A DNA stretch of 6,936 nucleotides, from the NCBI GenBank assembly GCA_023391005.1, contig JAEWBS010000005.1, positions 1 to 6,936 on the forward strand, written 5' to 3'. The notes beneath the pieces are model-generated. The model was given only the letters and a program-made list of their open reading frames with translations, had not been told where the DNA came from and ran no database searches. Of this stretch, positions 1 to 4,271 are shown one piece after another (position 1 is the stretch's first letter; every line of letters begins with the position of its first letter). The position numbers and the translations under genes were made by a program. The DNA is from Bacillota bacterium. Lineage in GTDB: Bacteria; Bacillota; Clostridia; Oscillospirales; Ruminococcaceae.

Positions 1-386
1 ATGTGCTGGAGCTGCACGGCTCGATGCTGCGCAACCGCTGCATGACCTGCGGTGAGGCATATGGCATCGAGGCCATGCGCGGCCCCGGCGTACCCCGCTG
101 CGGCTGCGGCGGCGTCATAAAGCCCGATGTCGTGCTGTATGAAGAGGCGCTGGATACCGATACCGTCGAGCGGGCGGTGGCGGCGCTGCGGGCGGCTGAT
201 CTCGTCATCGTTGGGGGAACCAGTCTGGCAGTCTATCCGGCTGCGGGACTGCTCGACTACACACGGGGGAAGATCGTATTGATCAACCGTGACGCCACGC
301 GGCTCGATGCCGCCGCTGAGCTGGTGCTAAGCGACAGCATCGGCGCGGTGCTGTCTCAAATACAGGTCGGCCCGTCGTCCAGATAG
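1..386 (+). CDS. Sirtuin (Sir2-family NAD-dependent protein deacylase), 3' part only
   Basis: Sir2 enzymes remove acetyl or other acyl groups from lysines in cytosolic proteins, using NAD+ and releasing nicotinamide. The reading frame is open from the left edge, so the 5' end and most of the Rossmann fold lie outside. The visible 127 codons carry the family's later landmarks in order: the E-L-H-G-S motif, whose His (visible residue 5) is the usual catalytic base; a structural zinc site made of C13-x2-C16 and C33-x-C35; the K-P-D-V-V-L-Y-E-E segment; the G-T-S-L NAD-binding loop (about 72-75); and I-N-R-D (about 94-97), which contacts NAD. The protein ends normally with TAG at 384-386. Its last ten codons lie inside the 3' end of the oppositely oriented glycosylase gene. 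The family assignment is firm; the substrate (acetyl, succinyl or other) cannot be read from this fragment. Related genes are often named cobB or srtN. Confidence 0.93.
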   Translation, partial: VLELHGSMLRNRCMTCGEAYGIEAMRGPGVPRCGCGGVIKPDVVLYEEALDTDTVERAVAALRAADLVIVGGTSLAVYPAAGLLDYTRGKIVLINRDATRLDAAAELVLSDSIGAVLSQIQVGPSSR

Positions 387-868
387 GGCAGGATGACGCG
401 GTAGCGCTCAATCAGCGTCTCAAGTCGCATGGCGGCGTTGGCTGGGCTGGTTGAGGGCAGCACAATGGCAGGCCTGCCGGTGATAGGCTCACACAGACGG
501 TGGTAGAATCTGCCTGCGGTTTGCCCGGTGGTGAATATCGCCCTGATATCGGCGGTGTTGAGAATCTCGCTAAGGTCGTTAGGCACGGCGTTCTGGATAC
601 TCGCGTCACTGGCGCCCTCAATAGTGCAGCTTCTCAGAACGTCGGTTAACGCGACGCCATGGGTCAGGCACAGCTGGCGGCGGCGGTCATTGTCCTCGTA
701 TGAAGGACAATTGAACAATGCGCACAACACTTTCCAAAAGCGGTTCTGCGGGTGTGCATAATAAAAGGCGCGCTGTCTGGATATGGGCGAGGGCATTGTT
801 CCAAGCAGCAAAACGCGAGAATTCTTATCGTAGAGTGGTGGTATAGGGTGCACAATGGTCTCTCTCAT
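356..868 (-). CDS. DNA-deoxyinosine (hypoxanthine) glycosylase, uracil-DNA glycosylase superfamily
   Basis: This is a base-excision repair enzyme that cleaves hypoxanthine (deaminated adenine) from DNA, resembling UDG family 6 (HDG). With the chosen start it is 170 residues. Family motifs are G-T-M-P-S-P at 23-28, the distinctive F-Y-Y-A-H-P-Q-N-R-F-W at 35-45, and the second active-site loop L-P-S-T-S-P-A-N-A at 137-145. The ATG at 866-868 is preferred because a perfect GGAGG (minus strand, 882-878) sits nine bases before it. An in-frame ATG at 896-898 would add ten residues but has no ribosome site. The stop is TGA at 356-358, inside the sirtuin gene, so the two genes converge and overlap by 31 bp. 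The gene appears monocistronic with its own promoter at about 920-928. The family call is strong. Hypoxanthine rather than uracil preference is known for this family, not shown here. Confidence 0.9.
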   Translation of the reverse strand: MRETIVHPIPPLYDKNSRVLLLGTMPSPISRQRAFYYAHPQNRFWKVLCALFNCPSYEDNDRRRQLCLTHGVALTDVLRSCTIEGASDASIQNAVPNDLSEILNTADIRAIFTTGQTAGRFYHRLCEPITGRPAIVLPSTSPANAAMRLETLIERYRVILPYLDDGPTCI

Positions 869-877
869 CAGCGCTTG

Positions 878-882
878 CCTCC
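878..882 (-). promoter_or_regulatory. Ribosome binding site deciding the glycosylase start
   Basis: GGAGG on the minus strand lies nine bases before the ATG at 868-866. No comparable site precedes the upstream in-frame ATG at 898-896, so the shorter protein is favoured. Confidence 0.75.
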
Positions 883-919
883 GGATAGATGCCGTCATTT
901 GGGCAATTTTGATAACACA

Positions 920-928
920 ATTATAACA
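920..928 (-). promoter_or_regulatory. TG-extended -10 promoter for the glycosylase gene
   Basis: The minus strand reads TGTTATAAT, a perfect -10 hexamer (925-920) with the TGn extension of SigA-type promoters. The -35 position (943-948, ATGAAA on the minus strand) is poor, as is common when the extension is present. The same eleven bases, ATGTTATAATT, occur in front of the LuxR-type gene. Upstream lie the inverted repeat at 942-957 and the AGCGGTT repeats at 934-940 and 956-962, which could be regulator sites. Confidence 0.55.
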
Positions 929-933
929 TATTT

Positions 934-962
934 AGCGGTTACTTTCATGCTTGAAAGCGGTT
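934..962. repeat. Direct repeat AGCGGTT at 22-bp spacing flanking a dyad
   Basis: AGCGGTT occurs at 934-940 and 956-962, exactly 22 bp apart (about two helical turns). Between them lies the dyad CTTTCA-tgct-TGAAAG (942-957). Position just upstream of the glycosylase -10 suggests an operator or activator site; no known regulator consensus was recognised. Confidence 0.35.
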
Positions 963-1111
963 GCCAATACCGACCATCCGCTTAGGGGAACATTATGCTT
1001 AAATCCATAACATTTTTATGATTATGAACCATAGCATCTCATAAAATTCAAAAATAGACCAAATAGAGATAAATTACAATAAAATATGAATGTTTTTCAA
1101 TTTAATCCATC

Positions 1112-1131
1112 AAAAATAAGCCCGTGTGGGC
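1112..1131 (-). terminator. Weak intrinsic-terminator-like hairpin, minus strand
   Basis: On the minus strand GCCC-acac-GGGC is followed by TTATTTTT. The stem is only four base pairs, so this is a weak candidate. It is the first terminator-like element downstream of the LuxR-type gene, whose stop at 1593 leaves no room for one. If used, the luxR transcript would run antisense across the whole DUF6514-like gene. Confidence 0.25.
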
Positions 1132-1260
1132 CAAACTGTTGTAAAGACAACGCAGCGTATTTCGGTTAGGCGACTAAAGAATGATTAGGCCGGTTGTGGC
1201 GAAATTTAAGTCGTTAAATAGATGGTTGGTTATTCTTGTTGCACAAAACAGTACCTGATA

Positions 1261-1280
1261 TTGGCAAAACCAATTGCCAA
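1261..1280. promoter_or_regulatory. Perfect inverted repeat TTGGCAA-n6-TTGCCAA, operator-like
   Basis: Two perfect 7-bp arms (1261-1267 and 1274-1280) with centres 13 bp apart lie about 40 bp upstream of the -10 of the DUF6514-like gene. A third copy of the half-site, TTGCCAA, occurs at 961-967 upstream of the glycosylase gene. The geometry suits a dimeric DNA-binding protein; which one is unknown. Confidence 0.4.
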
Positions 1281-1317
1281 CCCAACTTTTTTAGTATAGC
1301 TAAAAACAGGTAGAATT

Positions 1318-1326
1318 TGTTATGAT
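1318..1326 (+). promoter_or_regulatory. TG-extended -10 promoter for the DUF6514-like gene
   Basis: TGTTATGAT (TGn plus the hexamer at 1321-1326) lies 36 bp before the ATG. No good -35 hexamer stands 17 bp upstream, which fits an extended -10 promoter. It differs by one base from the two TGTTATAAT promoters on the minus strand in this window. Confidence 0.45.
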
Positions 1327-1362
1327 GAATTTGCATCTAAAAATAAAGGAGCGTGTAGCGAA

Positions 1363-1596
1363 ATGATCATCTGCTATGAAATTGTATGTACAGAAAGACA
1401 TATTGAGGATTATGGTCCCTGTAGCGTATTTGGCCTGCGAGCATTTGAAGAGGGGGAAAGGTGCGGTGAGTCGGTTTGCTGCATTGAAGATATTTCCCCA
1501 AACAGGCATTTTGTCGAGAATCTCTGTGATCTGCTCCGCGGCCGAGACGTTCACCCCGTACATATCAAAGACATTGTGTTAGATCTCATCAGCTAG
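1363..1596 (+). CDS. Small DUF6514-like protein of unknown function
   Basis: The product is a 77-residue acidic protein without signal peptide or membrane segment. The start ATG is supported by AAAGGAG at 1345-1351 (spacing 11) and by an upstream extended -10. Its layout resembles the clostridial DUF6514 family as I recall it: an N-terminal strand with a Y-G motif (17-18), an acidic stretch, a V-x-x-I-E-D-I-S-P-N turn (about 38-47), a helix carrying the F-V-E-N-L-C-D-L-L pattern (49-57), then H-P-V-H-I-K-D-I-V-L-D at the C-terminus. Function is unknown in that family. Four cysteines (9, 20, 39, 40) plus Cys54 are noticeable for so short a protein. Its stop TAG shares CTAG with the stop of the convergent LuxR-type gene. 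That it is a gene is fairly likely; the family label rests on pattern memory only. Confidence 0.62.
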   Translation: MIICYEIVCTERHIEDYGPCSVFGLRAFEEGERCGESVCCIEDISPNRHFVENLCDLLRGRDVHPVHIKDIVLDLIS

Positions 1597-2801
1597 TCGT
1601 TGCCGGCGAGAATCAGCCGAACGAGCTCGACGCGGTTATTGATTTGCAGCTTGCCATAGATGTTTGAGAGGTTTTTCTTGACCGTTCCTTCGGTGATGCC
1701 GCAATCGGCTGAGATGCCTTTGATGGAATTTCCATTGACGATATGGCAGGCAATCTCTAACTCGCGCTTGGTCAATCGGTCTGCGAGGCTTTGTATCGAC
1801 AGCTGGGGTCCGGTGGTAGGCATGACTAACAGAAACATCTGGTTGGCGTTCATCGTTGGAATGGCGGCGAGAAGGCAATCGAGATTCCCTAATCGGTGCG
1901 CGACGGTTAGGATGCTTTGCTTTGAGCAGCAGCTTGGAATAATTTTAGTTCGAAGAAACTCAAAGTCTTCATGCGAATAAATTAGTTGGTTAAAGCATGG
2001 ATTTGCATTTACCAGTCTTTTGAATCGGTCGTTTTCTGTTTCAAGAATCGCCACGCCGATATTCCCCGCTTCACATATTGGCGTTGGACTAACATTGACC
2101 GATTTCATCATCTGATAGTAGTCCTGCGGTTCCAATAAATGCAGCCCAACCAACAGGTGCTTTTCATAATGGTTTAGGGGTACCAGCATGATCAGCAGGT
2201 GGTAGGCGGTTTCATTCCGCACGCAGATATCCATAAAATAGCTGATTTTATTAAGGGACATCGCGCGCGCAATAAGCTTGTCGGTGCATACGGTGTGCAT
2301 GCAGGAGAACAGTCTGCCGATCGAATCTCCGAGGTTAATCTCCATCAGCTGTGAAAAATCGGGGCTGATGCTTGACACGCGATAGCCGTCTTGGGTCGCG
2401 CTCAATAAAATAGAGTCGTAAAAGCAGCTGCAGAATTTATTCAGCGGCATATTCACTAGATTGTTGGCACTATAGGTTCGGGTGGCTTCTTCCACATCCC
2501 AAATGGGCAGAAGCGTCATGGTCAACAAGGGGCGGTCATAAGAGAGAGAATAGCTCCATAAACTGCCCTGAATTTCACGCAGATCCCGAATACACTCGTT
2601 GCCCTCTCTGATATGGGCAAAGGCTTCATAGATCCAGCTGGCCGTTAGTTCCGATACAATTTTTTCAAGCGGCAGCCCCTGCGTGTTCGGATTGATGCTC
2701 ATAACGCGGAAAAAGGCTTTGGTCGCACTGGTTAGCAGCAGGCTGGACTCCTGTTCATTTGCAGTGAATATACATTCGTATACTGGTGGGATGTTCTTCA
2801 A
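1593..2801 (-). CDS. Orphan LuxR-type (GerE-fold HTH) transcription regulator with a large N-terminal region
   Basis: The 402-residue protein ends in a LuxR/GerE helix-turn-helix at about 339-398. It begins L-A-D-R-L-T-K-R-E-L-E-I-A, and its recognition helix follows T-E-G-T-V-K-K-N-L (370-378). The preceding 330 residues show no receiver domain, no autoinducer domain and no P-loop. They appear to consist of three weakly similar, PAS-like modules (roughly 8-110, 125-230, 240-330), each with an early F/I-x-N/S-P-x-F-type turn and a C-terminal hydrophobic strand; this is inference. No membrane segment is clear. The start is TTG (2801-2799): AAAGGAAG on the minus strand (2815-2808) ends six bases before it, and the first in-frame ATG would remove 33 residues. 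It is transcribed alone behind the terminator of the HD gene. Its target could be its neighbours or itself; no partner kinase is present. Codons look more AT-rich than in copA or the sirtuin. Confidence 0.85.
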   Translation of the reverse strand: MKNIPPVYECIFTANEQESSLLLTSATKAFFRVMSINPNTQGLPLEKIVSELTASWIYEAFAHIREGNECIRDLREIQGSLWSYSLSYDRPLLTMTLLPIWDVEEATRTYSANNLVNMPLNKFCSCFYDSILLSATQDGYRVSSISPDFSQLMEINLGDSIGRLFSCMHTVCTDKLIARAMSLNKISYFMDICVRNETAYHLLIMLVPLNHYEKHLLVGLHLLEPQDYYQMMKSVNVSPTPICEAGNIGVAILETENDRFKRLVNANPCFNQLIYSHEDFEFLRTKIIPSCCSKQSILTVAHRLGNLDCLLAAIPTMNANQMFLLVMPTTGPQLSIQSLADRLTKRELEIACHIVNGNSIKGISADCGITEGTVKKNLSNIYGKLQINNRVELVRLILAGND

Positions 2802-2807
2802 AGCGGT

Positions 2808-2815
2808 CTTCCTTT
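2808..2815 (-). promoter_or_regulatory. Ribosome binding site supporting a TTG start
   Basis: AAAGGAAG on the minus strand ends six bases before TTG at 2801-2799, the proposed start of the LuxR-type gene. There is no ATG or GTG in frame nearby, so this site decides the start. Confidence 0.65.
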
Positions 2816-2852
2816 CTCAGAATATTTATACTCTATAAATGCTCCATTAATA

Positions 2853-2861
2853 ATTATAACA
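2853..2861 (-). promoter_or_regulatory. TG-extended -10 promoter for the LuxR-type gene
   Basis: The minus strand reads TGTTATAAT, with the perfect hexamer at 2858-2853. The -35 position (2881-2876, TTTATT) is weak. It lies 52 bp before the TTG start and inside the cluster of Spo0A-box-like sites. Confidence 0.55.
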
Positions 2862-2862
2862 T

Positions 2863-2971
2863 TTTGTAGTTATGGAATAAATTGCGTTGTTTCACAAAAT
2901 TTGTAGAAAAAGTTGATTTATCCGTCCACAATTTGGCGTTATTTTGTAGAAAAATAACGAAATATGTCGAA
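2863..2971 (+). promoter_or_regulatory. Cluster of Spo0A-box-like sites upstream of the LuxR-type gene
   Basis: TTTGTAG occurs three times (2863-2869, 2900-2906, 2943-2949). The last two extend to the identical 12-mer TTTGTAGAAAAA (2900-2911, 2943-2954). A fourth site, TGTCGAA at 2965-2971, is an exact match to the core 0A box bound by the sporulation regulator Spo0A. The TGTAGAA copies differ from it by one base. All four point the same way and cover the region from the -10 to about 110 bp upstream. Binding by Spo0A is inference; the repeats themselves are seen. Confidence 0.4.
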
Positions 2972-2984
2972 ATTGATTACATTA

Positions 2985-3028
2985 GCGCGATAAATAAGAA
3001 GGCGGCAAAGGTCATCCTTTGCCGCCTT
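2985..3028 (-). terminator. Strong intrinsic terminator of the HD-domain gene
   Basis: A perfect 11-bp stem, GGCGGCAAAGG (3001-3011) with CCTTTGCCGCC (3016-3026), extends by two A-T pairs to 2999-3028 and closes a four-base loop. On the minus strand it is followed by TTCTTATTT. It begins about 12 bp after the stop of the HD gene and isolates it from the LuxR-type gene downstream. Confidence 0.85.
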
Positions 3029-3039
3029 AAAATGCCTTT

Positions 3040-3603
3040 TTAAGAGTTAAATTCATTTGCCGCTTCTTCGCAGGTTCTCATAGCCAGAATTGTTTGTGAA
3101 ATCAGCGTGTCAAGCTCCCAGCCGAGCAGTTCGGCCCCTTTTTCGATAACCTCGCGGGAGCAGCCTGCCGCAAATGCCGGGGTCTTAAACTTCTTTTTGA
3201 CCGATTTCAGCTCCATATCCTGCACGCTTTTAGAGGGACGCATTAGCGCGACGGCACCAATCAGACCGGTGAGCTCGTCGGTGGCGTAAAGCACCTTTTC
3301 CATAGCGCTCACAGGCTCAATATCCACACGCGGCCAACCATGACTGGCGGTGGCGCGAATAATCACATCGTCGATACCGGCTTCTCGCATCAGCTGCTGC
3401 TGCTTGACGCAATGTTCCTCGGGGAACTGCTCAAAGTCCAGATCGTGCAAAAGGCCGACCATTGCCCACAGCTCCGCTTCGTCGGCATGTCCAAGCTGAT
3501 TGGCAAAATAACGCATGACCCCCTCAAGTGTGACGGCGTGCTTTAAATGGAAGGGCTCCTTATTATATTGTGTCAAAAGTTCCCAGGCTTGTTCGCGTGT
3601 CAT
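3040..3603 (-). CDS. HD-domain metal-dependent phosphohydrolase
   Basis: This 187-residue cytosolic protein belongs to the HD superfamily, whose members use one or two metal ions to hydrolyse phosphate esters such as nucleotides. The expected ligands are visible: H22 in H-L-K-H-A-V, the H53-D54 doublet in L-L-H-D-L-D-F-E, H88 in A-S-H-G-W and D109 in Y-A-T-D-E-L. The small all-helical size matches the stand-alone HD hydrolases widely present in Clostridia. The substrate is not known, and it lacks the R-x-x-R and synthetase parts of RelA/SpoT and the H-H-E-x-x-D-G-x-G-Y-P signature of HD-GYP cyclic-di-GMP enzymes. ATG at 3603-3601 is preceded by AAGGAG (3620-3615). It is a single-gene unit, with its own promoter at 3639-3667 and a strong terminator just after the stop. 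There is no obvious functional link to its neighbours. Confidence 0.88.
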   Translation of the reverse strand: MTREQAWELLTQYNKEPFHLKHAVTLEGVMRYFANQLGHADEAELWAMVGLLHDLDFEQFPEEHCVKQQQLMREAGIDDVIIRATASHGWPRVDIEPVSAMEKVLYATDELTGLIGAVALMRPSKSVQDMELKSVKKKFKTPAFAAGCSREVIEKGAELLGWELDTLISQTILAMRTCEEAANEFNS

Positions 3604-3638
3604 AGAAAATCAGACTCCTTTTTATTTTACATAAATTT

Positions 3639-3667
3639 ATTTTAGACCGACCGCGGTGTAAAGTCAA
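3639..3667 (-). promoter_or_regulatory. SigA-type promoter of the HD-domain gene
   Basis: On the minus strand TTGACT (3667-3662) and TAAAAT (3644-3639) are separated by exactly 17 bp, close to the consensus. The start of transcription would fall near 3632, giving a leader of about 30 bases with AAGGAG in it. Upstream, at 3682-3676, is TGTCGAG, one base off a Spo0A box. Confidence 0.7.
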
Positions 3668-3699
3668 ACCGTTTTCTCGACAAGTGGTCGCAAATAAGC

Positions 3700-3715
3700 A
3701 TACGCTACAGCGTAT
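3700..3715. repeat. Perfect dyad ATACGCT-ac-AGCGTAT
   Basis: Seven-base arms are separated by two bases. The dyad stands about 33 bp upstream of the -35 of the HD gene and at the left edge of the plus-strand hairpin cluster. It may be an operator or part of an RNA fold; neither is proven. Confidence 0.35.
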
Positions 3716-3750
3716 TGGAATGCAGCGCACAAATAAACAAAGGGTTATTC

Positions 3751-3784
3751 GGCTGGCGGGGACGCCGTTTACAGCCTTTTTATT
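3751..3784 (+). terminator. Terminator-like hairpin followed by TTTTTATT
   Basis: Outer stem GGCTG (3751-3755) pairs with CAGCC (3772-3776), and an inner GGCG/CGCC can stack inside with a bulge. A T-run starts at 3777. No plus-strand gene is recognised upstream for more than 2 kb, so its transcript is unknown. Confidence 0.4.
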
Positions 3785-3808
3785 CAGCTTTAACTTAATG
3801 GCTATACT

Positions 3809-3850
3809 GGGCTGCAGATTGAAATAGCCCTGCCGCTATGGCGGCTTTTT
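3809..3850 (+). terminator. Tandem hairpins ending in a T-run, plus strand
   Basis: GGGCT (3809-3813) pairs with AGCCC (3826-3830). One base later GCCGC-tatg-GCGGC (3832-3845) is followed by TTTTT. This is an intrinsic-terminator shape without a gene before it. Together with the element at 3751-3784 it could be the 3' end of one or two small RNAs. Confidence 0.4.
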
Positions 3851-3936
3851 CTGTTGGCATGATAATCAGAGTGTGCCTGATCAAATAGCCCATCCATTAA
3901 CATCCTTAACGTCTTGCAGCGCCATAAGATTTACTG

Positions 3937-4038
3937 TCAGGCAGAAAAAAACTTTTGTGCCGCCCGTTTATAATCAGTCAGCAGGCGTTTTAACATTTTT
4001 ACTTTGTCTAGCTCGGTGTAGTATTGTGCCAGATCCAT
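3937..4038 (-). CDS. Possible 33-residue small protein or gene remnant
   Basis: A minus-strand ATG at 4038-4036 opens 33 codons ending in TGA. The peptide looks helical and amphipathic, rich in Lys, Leu and Tyr, starting M-D-L-A-Q-Y-Y and containing K-M-L-K-R-L-L. An in-frame TAA lies two codons before the ATG, so it cannot extend upstream. The best ribosome-like site, AAAGGA, is about 20 bases away, which is too far. An ORF of this length arises easily by chance; it is listed only because the composition is protein-like. Confidence 0.2.
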   Translation of the reverse strand: MDLAQYYTELDKVKMLKRLLTDYKRAAQKFFSA

Positions 4039-4195
4039 CTTTTTTTAAATCGTTTTATGTCCTTTAACTGCCTTGCCACAAACAAAACAATTTTTATATT
4101 CAGTATAATGCGGTTACAGTCACCCCGTACTTTTTTATTGAGGTTATTTGAATTTACGGTGTTTTTTGCCTTAAAAAACAAATGATAAAAAGAGC

Positions 4196-4224
4196 TTGCT
4201 TTTTGTGGAGTGAAATGCTATACT
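4196..4224 (+). promoter_or_regulatory. Promoter of the copper operon
   Basis: TTGCTT (4196-4201) and TATACT (4219-4224) are 17 bp apart, and a TGn extension (4216-4218) precedes the -10. Transcription would start near 4231, eleven bases before the palindromic operator, so a bound repressor would block promoter clearance. Confidence 0.7.
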
Positions 4225-4241
4225 ATGTTCAAACAACACAA

Positions 4242-4256
4242 CACCCCCGGGGGGTG
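4242..4256. promoter_or_regulatory. CsoR-type operator, G/C palindrome
   Basis: CACCCCC (4242-4248) and GGGGGTG (4250-4256) are perfect inverted arms around one central G. CsoR-family copper repressors are known to bind short dyads with a C-run facing a G-run, and a CsoR-family gene lies downstream in this operon. The site sits between the -10 and the ribosome site of copA. Cu(I) binding to CsoR would release it and turn on export. Binding is inferred from motif and context. Confidence 0.65.
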
Positions 4257-4257
4257 G

Positions 4258-4266
4258 GGAGGAGGT
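4258..4266 (+). promoter_or_regulatory. Very strong ribosome binding site of copA
   Basis: GGAGGAGGT ends five bases before ATG at 4272 and abuts the operator palindrome. In the mRNA the C-run at 4244-4248 could pair with this G-rich stretch, so operator and translation signal may interact. Confidence 0.7.
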
Positions 4267-4271
4267 AGGCT

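Larger units (their letters stand above)
899..1362. other. AT-rich intergenic spacer, no gene recognised
   Basis: This 464-bp stretch (494 bp if counted from the preferred glycosylase start) separates the divergent glycosylase and DUF6514-like genes. It holds the promoters and repeats listed separately at both ends. The middle, about 1000-1250, has a very AT-rich part followed by a mixed part with a short GC hairpin (1120-1131), a GTTGT-aaag-ACAAC hairpin (1138-1151) and a TTAGGC direct repeat (1166-1171, 1185-1190). I compared it by eye with common riboswitch cores and recognised none. No convincing ORF or RBS was seen here. Confidence 0.6.
3604..4271. other. Long intergenic spacer, no recognised gene
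   Basis: The 668 bp lie between the divergent HD-hydrolase and copA genes. Besides the two promoters listed, the left half (3700-3850) holds a dyad and several hairpins with T-runs on the plus strand. The right half is AT-rich. It contains a weak 33-codon minus-strand ORF (3937-4038), a TATAAT on the plus strand (4104-4109) without a good -35, and an A/T inverted repeat GTTTTTT-gcctt-AAAAAAC (4161-4179). Longer open frames here have no ribosome site and no protein-like pattern. It could be the remains of a lost gene or carry a small RNA. Confidence 0.6.

Noticed and set aside
896..898. Upstream ATG as start of the glycosylase
   Set aside because: It has no ribosome site, while the ATG ten codons later has GGAGG at ideal spacing.
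1120..1215. Possible riboswitch in the spacer before the DUF6514-like gene
   Set aside because: Short hairpins are present, but no core of the common riboswitch classes that I know (SAM, preQ1, fluoride, cyclic-di-GMP, glycine, TPP) can be matched.
1509..1519. TTTGTCGAGAA, near Spo0A box
   Set aside because: It lies inside the DUF6514-like coding sequence, has a mismatch in the core and is not near a promoter.
1300..1563. 87-codon minus-strand ORF opposite the DUF6514-like gene
   Set aside because: It lies antisense to a gene with a good SD and promoter, and lacks both itself.
3803..3808. TATACT as a promoter for the downstream hairpin
   Set aside because: No acceptable -35 or TGn extension, and the implied start would fall within the first hairpin.
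3873..4067. 64-codon plus-strand ORF in the spacer before copA
   Set aside because: No ribosome site, no promoter in place and no protein-like or domain pattern in the translation.
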